A stretch of DNA of 10,568 nucleotides from Euperipatoides rowelli (lineage: Eukaryota > Onychophora > Udeonychophora > Euonychophora > Peripatopsidae): NCBI GenBank assembly GCA_003024985.2, contig PXIH01S0029510.1. The stretch is one strand, 5' to 3'. The position numbers were made by a program, and so were the translations under genes. Positions within the stretch are counted from its first letter, which is position 1. Each line of letters begins with the position of its first letter. This document shows positions 1-6,584 of this stretch, piece by piece. The notes beneath the pieces were generated by a model, which searched no databases, was not told where the DNA came from, and saw only the letters and a list, made by a program, of their open reading frames with translations.

Positions 1-945
1 TATCTTTGAAAATCAATAATAAAAAAATAAATATTTTTTTTTTCACATTTGACTTTTAAACTTAAAATAATTTTAAGAGATGAGTATCAATGTTTTAAGG
101 TTTGACATAGAACTAAAAATTGAATTATACGGTACTGATTGTGTACGGTAACAATTTGGACATGTGATAAAGTAATATTTAGCAAAAAATAAAATTATTT
201 TTATATGTAATTGTTCATAAAGTTAGCTTATATATTATCCAACTGCAAATCATAACTGACATGAATGCATCTTAAGGCTTATGGCTGTTGTCTTTTACTA
301 AGAAAATTACCTATCAGGTAAGTCTCATGGAAACATATTGTTGTGCTAACGTTTTGCAAAATGACACATTACACTTACAAACACTAGTTAAACAGACAAT
401 GATTCAAAGTCAGGATTAACCAAGTGAGAATGCAACATGGAGCATAAAAAAAAAATACAAAATAAAATAAAAAGTAAAAAAAAAATATTATTTTTTGTCC
501 ATAGAAGATGCTCTCATTGACTATGGTGAGTACATTTATAATTACACTAAGATTAATAAAAATATTTATTACGGTAATTGAAACAAGTATTGACTTTCTT
601 GTTCGAGATTGAATTTTAACAATTTATTCTATCATGTAGTGTTCCAGACACTTCTTAAGGTTTCTGAGAAACAGAAAATATGTATTCTATTTAAAAAAAA
701 AAATTGAAATAAATATTTGAAAATATCGCGGTGATAGAATAAACATTTCTCGGATAGGTTTATTTTAGTTTACAAACTTTAATTTTAAGAGTGTTTCTAT
801 CTCAACTTTATGAAAAAGAGAATCAAAAGGTCATAGAATTTCAAATAAATGTTTTTGTGGGAGAAAACTAACACACATTAATTTTGTAAAATAAGTAAAT
901 TAGCTAAAATGTTTGGTACTATCCAAAAAAATTCAAAGATTTAAG
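1..945. other. AT-rich noncoding stretch
   Basis: I see no gene here. The stretch is dominated by A and T runs with frequent stops in all frames. The only notable string is CAGGTAAGT at 315-323 on the plus strand, preceded by a T-rich tract and TTTACTAAG. That looks like a joined splice acceptor and donor and is discussed in the findings. A short open frame of about 14 codons runs into it, which is too little to call an exon. Confidence 0.6.
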
Positions 946-951
946 ACCTAC

Positions 952-1129
952 TGATACAGCGTCTGACCCCTCTTCCGGTCATGATTTGGGGCTTGTCCTG
1001 GGAAGCCTCTCCATGGAGTAAAGACATAGCTGACTTGCACATCTACAGTGCGACTAGCCCTAGCTCCTATCAACAATGGAGGATCGTCCATTGGGAATGT
1101 GTTCCTTCTAGAATTATGGATAACATTGT
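952..1129 (-). CDS. Exon-like coding island, unidentified (partial)
   Basis: I do not recognise the product. About 59 codons stay open on the minus strand in a stretch that is about 48% G+C by hand count, against roughly 30% around it. The predicted peptide is mixed and non-repetitive, with pieces such as PMDDPPLLIGARASRT, VDVQVSYVFTPWRGFPG and NHDRKRG. On the minus strand an AG at 1131-1130 follows a T-rich tract and could be a splice acceptor. A GT at 951-950, in the context CA|GTAGGT, could be a donor and lies just before an in-frame TAG at 950-948. If the TAG is used instead, this would be a last exon ending in LYQ. There is no upstream ATG near the start; the first Met is within PMDD. 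No neighbouring exon is evident. It could instead be an old repeat fragment that stayed open by chance. The boundaries are guesses. Confidence 0.35.
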
Positions 1130-2234
1130 CTCCAAACAAAAATAACAAAAATACTAATTCTAGTAGATCAATATGGGTTTAAAATGATGTTTTTTTTAAT
1201 AAAAAATGACGGGAGAAAAGAGATTGATGAAACTTATCATTAAAGGATAAGCTAAAGATAAAAAATATATTCTAGGATGTATATCCTATCAATCTGCATT
1301 GTATGTACAGTTGTTGTTTTAGTCAGAGACTAGTTTAAAATTGTCAGGTTTTAAAATAAGCTAAAATTTAGAGTATATAATATATTTAAATGAAAGTAAA
1401 ATATATATTACTACATAAAGTATATATGTCCTCAAGACTTTATTTCTTAAAAGGATTGGCCAAAGGGAAAACGGTTCATGTACTAAACATGGAAACCGAC
1501 ATCTAACAGAGAAAATGTCTATGTAATTTTTTATGTTTGCTGTCACCAAAAATAAATTAGAGCATTTTTATGCAGATGAAAGGCAAAAAATTGCCTAAGT
1601 CAAAACTGTCATGGATTATGACTTATCCGGACGATTAATCAAACTAGCTATAAGGTTCAACTGTGCTGGAAAAACACTAGGCATGAACAGTGACTAAAAG
1701 TAATATGAGCAACTATTGGCTCTAAAGACCTCTAATATCAAAGTCAAAAATATATACATACCGGTAAATAAAATATTTGGCCTAAAGAATTAATTAAACA
1801 AATCCTAGTATAGGGAATGTAAGTAAGCTAAACTAAATAAACCTTATTTATGACTTAACTAAATTTGACTTTAAAAACAAGAATTTAAAATAACTTTAGG
1901 ATAAAATTGTTACAATTTTTTTTTTTTTTTTGTAAATGGGAACAAGCTTGTTTTTGGATTGCAAATAATGGACACTTTAAAGGTATATGTGTTTCTTATA
2001 TGTAAAAAAAAAATTGGAGCAAAAATTGTATTTTGCAAAATAAGTAACCCTGTATGGGCATTTAGGATAACTAGCAAAGTTAACTAAATATTTATATTTA
2101 TAAAAAAAAAAAAAAAAAAATACTGCTTTACAGGTAAGTGTGCCTTGATGGCTTTAAGCAGAAAGTAAAGAAAAATTTATTCCACATATCAAAAGTTACA
2201 ACAGTCAAGATCCTGCTTTGTATATAATATCCAA
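1130..2234. other. AT-rich noncoding stretch with homopolymers
   Basis: I see no gene here. The interval holds a T16 run at 1916-1931 and an A19 run at 2102-2120. A second exact CAGGTAAGT lies at 2131-2139 on the plus strand. The short minus-strand frame at 1361-1549 is hydrophobic and AT-driven, without a recognisable domain or exon-like base composition. Confidence 0.6.
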
Positions 2235-2440
2235 AGGTGATATCCAATGGCAGTGGGGTAGAGAACAAGTTTAATCTCCAGGGCATAGCAAACAGTCACC
2301 AATTATGTAGCTACCCTAATGGGAAACTGGTTTGTATGCACTTATGAGAGTATAAACCACTTCTCTGCACTGCCTCAGATAACAATTTGGACAAGAACCA
2401 GAGAATAGCTGTGTTAGATTGATCAAAAAAATAAATAAAT
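2235..2440 (+). repeat. Possible degraded tRNA-derived SINE
   Basis: A GC-richer patch begins with TGGCAGTGGGGTAGAG (from about 2248), which resembles the start of a tRNA A box and D arm. It is followed closely by GTTTAATCTCCAGGG, which resembles a tRNA B box (consensus about GTTCRANNCC). The A-to-B spacing is shorter than in a real tRNA, so a deletion would be needed. The patch ends near 2440 in A-rich AAAT-type repeats, as many SINE tails do. No target-site duplication is visible and no tRNA cloverleaf can be folded by eye. It could be an unrelated dispersed repeat or chance. Confidence 0.3.
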
Positions 2441-3540
2441 TCCTAAGCAACAAAATTGCTAATTTAATTTTTTAGGGAGAATGGGAAGATAAACAAAAAA
2501 TAGTTTTGGTGCTTCTTAAAGATATTACTTGCTGATCAAGTAATAACATATTTTTTATCAAATAGAAAAGCTGAATCTTAACAGATTATGAATGGATTAA
2601 AATAAATTTAATTTAAGTAGGCCTTGATACTTCTAATTAACTGTTTATACAGTATTAAACTTTTATGAACTGTATTTACTTGTATTAGTTTAATTTTAAA
2701 ATAAAATTTTGATAATTAAATATTTAAAATTATATTACGGTAGTTCAAAGCTCTGATGAACTGTAAATACTGTCTGTCTTAAGACTTTATGTGACAAGGT
2801 TGTATTAAATTTGTACTATTTTACATAAAAAAAAATGTTAAAGGCTGGTGCCAAAACTGTATAAGTTCAAATTTTATGAACATAAATTGTCTTTTGTAAG
2901 ACTACATATTATAAGTACTGTACTATGTTTGTAATAAAACAATACTTTTTAAATAAAATAAAAATTGTAGGAATATGGTAATTTATGTAACCATAATAGT
3001 AAAATAAATGTGGATTGATGTTAATTATATTTTGAGACTACTCAAAATAGTTTTGAAAGAAAACAAGATTGTGTAGTTGTGAATAAAAACTAGGGGATAA
3101 AATCTTAAAATCCTAAAAAAAATGAATAAATCAAACCAAAGATATAATCTTAACTTTAATGTTAGTCTAAGTATCTGTGATTATAAAACCTGAATAAGAT
3201 GAATATCTCAAAGTAACAACAATATGTAAAATGTTGTGATGGCAACAACACATACAGTATATTTGGAGAAGAGATGCATAAGGGAAGCTGTGATATACAA
3301 ATTGTATATATACCAATATATATAAAAAATATTAAGGCAAATGACATCTTGTGTGTTTGCTTAGCCGTAAAGATTAGATAAGCAGCAAAGTGTTTAGAAG
3401 ATTTAATTAACGATTACATTGTTTTATGTTTCTCCTACAGTACTTAAATGATGAATTTAAGAAGACTTTACTGTATCAACTTGGTAAAAGATTAGAGAAA
3501 ACAATTGTTTAGATTTAATGGCATAAGAGTTTATATATAA
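2441..3540. other. AT-rich noncoding stretch
   Basis: I see no gene or clear repeat here. The stretch is about three quarters A+T, with several ACTGTA/TACAGT strings that could form short hairpins, and TA-rich runs near 3300-3330. The minus-strand frame at 3162-3347 codes for an Ile/Phe/Tyr-rich string typical of AT-biased noncoding DNA. Confidence 0.6.
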
Positions 3541-3725
3541 CATGAAGATTAATACATGGCATGAAGATTATTTGTCACAAGGATTAAAATATTGCTTGGA
3601 GATTTAACATGACATGAAGATTTAGATCCATGGCATGGAGATTTTTGCATGGCTTGAATATTTAGATCCATGGCATGAAGATTTATGCATGGTATGAAGA
3701 TATAGATCCATGGCATGAAAAATAT
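3541..3725 (+). repeat. Minisatellite, 40-bp period built of 20-bp half units
   Basis: The string TTTAGATCCATGGCATG (or TATAGATCC... in the last copy) recurs at 3621, 3661 and 3701, an exact 40-bp period. Each 40-bp unit has two similar 20-bp halves, one centred on ATCCATGGCATG and the other on TGCATGGYWTG, both followed by a GAAGAT-like string. Looser copies of the CATGAAGATT core extend back to 3541, with an irregular interval around 3570-3605. The minus-strand frame across it (3549-3776) is an artefact of the repeat, with recurring CHG/HAM residues, and is not a gene. Confidence 0.85.
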
Positions 3726-4002
3726 GGCTAGAAGCAGAAAGATATTAAGATTGTTATACTGGCTAGGGGCAAACATATATTAAGATTAATAATATATTAA
3801 ACGGTCAATGCAGCCAAAAGACAACTTTAGTTAATATGAAAGAATGTACTTTAAATAATTATAAAATTTCATTAAAAATGATAAAAGTAAAAAAGTAATT
3901 AATTATGACCATTTTAATATTGAAATTACAACTCCCACCAAAAAAGTAACATAAAACGGATATTGTTTTAATGTGACGTGGTGTGACATAGAAACGGCAC
4001 GT

Positions 4003-4255
4003 TTTAAAGTTGTACTACCTTACTGGCCATAGCTGTCATTCATTTTTATTTTACGTTTTTCTTCCCACTAATAAATAAATAAAACGTTTGTGTTTTTAAT
4101 AATTTTGTTTACATTTTCTTAACAAAATAAATTATTTATAGTGGAGAAGAGAGGACAGTTTGTATAATCACTATTATTTTTACTAAAAAGTCTTTATTGT
4201 AATGTCTCATTATTTTCAAAGTATTGGTAGCCAGGAGGACTGAAAGAGTGTGCAG
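4003..4255 (+). repeat. Foldback-element module, copy A
   Basis: This block, with TTTAAAGTTGTACTACC near its start and a core from about 4060 to 4235, is repeated in the same orientation about 579 bp downstream (about 4618-4800). It also appears, reversed, in the right arm (about 4993-5131). Shared strings include TTTGTGTTTTTAATAATTTT, ACATTTTCTTAACAAAATAA and ATCACTATTATTTTTA. By eye, copies A and B are roughly 90% identical over the core. Copy A keeps the AAAGTTGTA section that copy B lacks but the right arm has, so the three copies did not all arise from one simple duplication. Confidence 0.75.
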
Positions 4256-4484
4256 GCAAAAACAAAAAAAAAAAAGATCAGACAGTTTGCAGCAATCGNG
4301 CAAAACTCTTTGTTGGAATGCCTTGTTATTTTAAATGTAATTGCAGCCAGGAAGAGTATGAAGGAAAAAAAAAGATCGGACAGTGTGCAGCAATCGCTGA
4401 TATTTGTTAGAATCTCTCGTTATTTTCTAAGTATCAGCGACCAGGTCCCAGGAGGAGAGGGCCGGCAAAAAAAAAAAAAAAAAA
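4154..4484 (+). repeat. Three-unit tandem array punctuated by A-tracts
   Basis: Three diverged units start at GACAGTTTG (4154), GACAGTTTG (4281) and GACAGTGTG (4379), giving lengths of about 127, 98 and 106 bp. Each has the order GACAGTKTG-AGCAATC, then a TCTTTGTTGGAATGTCTCGTTATTTT-like string in pieces, then AGCCAGGA, then an A-rich tract leading into GAT(C)GGA or GACATG. The last unit ends in an A18 tract (4467-4484). Partial further copies occur at about 4735-4830 and 4915-4985 inside the spacer. The plus-strand frame at 4250-4549 only reads through this array, is lysine-rich from the A-tracts, and is not a gene. Confidence 0.75.
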
Positions 4485-4730
4485 GACATGCAAGATCTAA
4501 AGATTTTAATGGACAGCATCAGCTTAATTACAAATATTTTAGCTTTTAATTTGATTATTTCCAGTTAGTTTGTTATCAACACATGAAATAGTCTTTCATG
4601 AGTAGATTACTTTGCAATAACTATCATCCATTTTAATTTACATTTTTTCACAAATACATAAAACCTTTGTGTTTTTAATAATTTTGATTACATTTTCTTA
4701 ACAAAATAAATTATTTTTAGAGGAGAAGAT
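4458..4730 (+). repeat. Left arm of long inverted repeat
   Basis: This segment is the reverse complement of 4993-5286, with a few substitutions and one large gap. The outer end is GGGCCGGCAAAA, pairing with TTGCCAGCCC at 5277-5286. The inner end is GGAGAAGAT (4722-4730), pairing with ATCTTCTCC (4993-5001). Long exact stretches include GACATGCAAGATCTAAAGAT and CATGAAATAGTCTTTCATGA. The arm lacks a block of about 39 nt present in the right arm. Arms this long around a spacer suggest a foldback-type nonautonomous DNA element. Confidence 0.88.
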
Positions 4731-4992
4731 GGGTCAGTTTGTAGCAATCACTATTATTTTTAGTAAAAAGTCTTAATTGAAATGTCTCATTATTTTTTGT
4801 GCAGGCATAAAAAAAGATGGGACGATTCGGAGCTTTTGCTATTACTTTTAGTAATAGAACAACTTGACTAATGTTGGGTGAAGGTCTGACTTATCTAGGT
4901 CTATCTATCTATTTGAAAAGTCTTTGTTGGAATTCTGCTTTATTTTCAAAGTTTTGGCTTGGGTTTCAAAATTATGCAGCCTCAGACCATAA
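4731..4992. other. Spacer of the inverted repeat
   Basis: The 262-bp spacer continues the module and array sequence of copy B (TCAGTTTGTAGCAATCACTA, then a TCTCATTATTTT block). It has a small TCTA run near 4900-4913 and a partial array unit at about 4915-4985. There is no open frame and no transposase sequence, so the element has no coding capacity of its own here. Confidence 0.7.
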
Positions 4993-5286
4993 ATCTTCTC
5001 CCCATAATTAAGAAAATGTAAGCAAAATAATTAAAAACATAAAGGTTTTATTTATTTATTTGTGAAAAACGAAAATGGATGATAGTTATTGCAAAGTAAA
5101 GAAGTATCAAAATACAACTTTACAAAAAGTTCTTGTAGTCTACTCATGAAAGACTATTTCATGTGCTAATAAACTAACTAGAAATAATCAAATTAAAAGC
5201 TAAAATATAGTAATTAAGTTGATGCTGTCTACTAAAATCTTTAGATCTTGCATGTCTTTTTCTTTTTTTTTTTTTTTGCCAGCCCT
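4993..5286 (-). repeat. Right arm of long inverted repeat
   Basis: Read on the minus strand, this arm repeats 4458-4730: an A-rich tract, GACATGCAAGATCTAAAGAT, AGCTTTTAATTTGATTATTT, CATGAAATAGTCTTTCATGA, and the module core. It carries about 39 extra nucleotides (about 5100-5138) between the pieces matching TACTCATGAAAG and TTGCAAAGTAA of the left arm. Those extra bases contain a 16-nt palindrome-like hairpin, AACTTT-ACAA-AAAGTT (5116-5131). Copy A near 4003 shares part of that extra block, so the left arm probably lost it. The plus-strand frame 5219-5581 starts in this arm and is a T-rich artefact. Confidence 0.88.
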
Positions 5287-6584
5287 ACCATGTTTTTTTT
5301 CTTATCAATATTGCTTATTTTATTTCCCAGATTCCCCATTCATGTTTCTTTTATTTGTAGTGTGGTGCAATATCTGTCTTAAATTAAATTTAGTATACTG
5401 CTTAACTAACAATTTATCTAAATTTTGCCTATTTTACCTGCCATCAATCTCATTTTTGTTGTATATTATGAATATAATTGTTTTAATTTTTTCATTGTCT
5501 TTAAAATTTTATCTTACCTCTCTACCAGATTTTTATATCTTTCCTCCCTCCTCATTCCATTATTTTTATTGGTGCTGTTAGTTTGAATATTTATATTTAT
5601 CTGTCTAAGTTAAAATTAGCTAACAACTTAGCCTAGCTGTTTTTATTCTTTCCAGATTATTATCTCCTCCTACCTCCTTTTTCCATCTTATATTATACAT
5701 GGGCATCCGTAGGAAAAAAAAAAAAGGGAGAGGGGAGCAAAAATGAATTTGAAAACCTTTTTTTTTAATATTTGGTTGTATGGACATTTTAATATTTCAC
5801 ACTTGTAATATTGTTAAAGGCTGCCAGCTTGATATTAAATCCCTACATTTTATTTTTATCTAATTTTTCGAGGATGGGTGGGGGGGGGTGAATCAATCTG
5901 GGTTGGTCTGGCAAAATTGGCTCATAGGTGATTGTCGACAAGGCCCCAAGCTCTCTCTCCCCCCCCCCCCCACAATAAAAAAAATATTTTGATTTTTTTT
6001 TTTTAATTTTTTTAGTGTTCTCATCTAGAGATTTCACTCAAATCATAATTAATCTATCTTTGACTTTACTCCAAATTTTAGGATTTTCTTTTCCATTCAC
6101 ACTGCAAAACTAATTTTGTCATTTAAATGAGAATAAAGATAGTGTATGAGCATTAGGGTATGTCATGTGTCTGTGAAAATCATAATTTTCTATACATTGG
6201 CTTTCACATTGGGAACTAATGTATTTGAATATGGATAATTCATTTTTGGTATTAATTTTGTAAAATATTGAGGTTTACCTACCGGGAAATGATAATTAAA
6301 ATTACACGATAAGGTCCATATTAAACATATTATGCTTGCCTTTTATTGATGGTTTAGGAACATTTAGTATCAATTAATAACATTTATTTAATAATTAAAA
6401 TGCAAGATGGAAGGAAAATAAAAATTCCTTTATCCACAGATATTAATAAAACACAAGTAAATTAAAATAATTTGAACATAAGAAAAAACAGGTGATTAAA
6501 CAATGTGGATACGATTAAAGACTGAACTGCAAAAACATTATATCTGCAATCCGTTTTAGTGCACAAAATAAAAACTCCCAACAG
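5287..6584. other. T-rich noncoding stretch with G9 and C13 tracts
   Basis: I see no supportable gene here. 5287-5700 is pyrimidine-rich on the plus strand, which keeps a Phe/Leu/Ser-rich frame open (5219-5581) without any domain. 5700-5760 has purine runs. A G9 run at 5880-5888 and a C13 run at 5959-5971, preceded by a short CT repeat, flank about 70 bp that is richer in G+C than its surroundings. The minus-strand frame at 5843-6037 spans these tracts (Gly and Pro runs) and is not convincing. From 6040 to 6584 the sequence is ordinary AT-rich DNA. Confidence 0.6.

Noticed and set aside
1361-1549. 62-codon minus-strand frame
   Set aside because: It is AT-driven and hydrophobic, without a GC rise, domain or splice context.
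3541-3725. CRISPR-like array
   Set aside because: The units are contiguous with no unique spacers of constant length and the DNA is eukaryotic in character. It is a minisatellite.
4250-4549. 99-codon plus-strand open frame, Lys-rich
   Set aside because: It reads through the tandem array, an N and several A-tracts. The residues come from the repeats.
4893-4915. TCTA microsatellite
   Set aside because: Only about three units, too short to report on its own.
5219-5581. 120-codon plus-strand open frame, Phe/Leu/Ser-rich, resembling a membrane protein
   Set aside because: It is driven by pyrimidine-rich DNA, starts inside the right arm of the inverted repeat and shows no domain or regular membrane-segment pattern.
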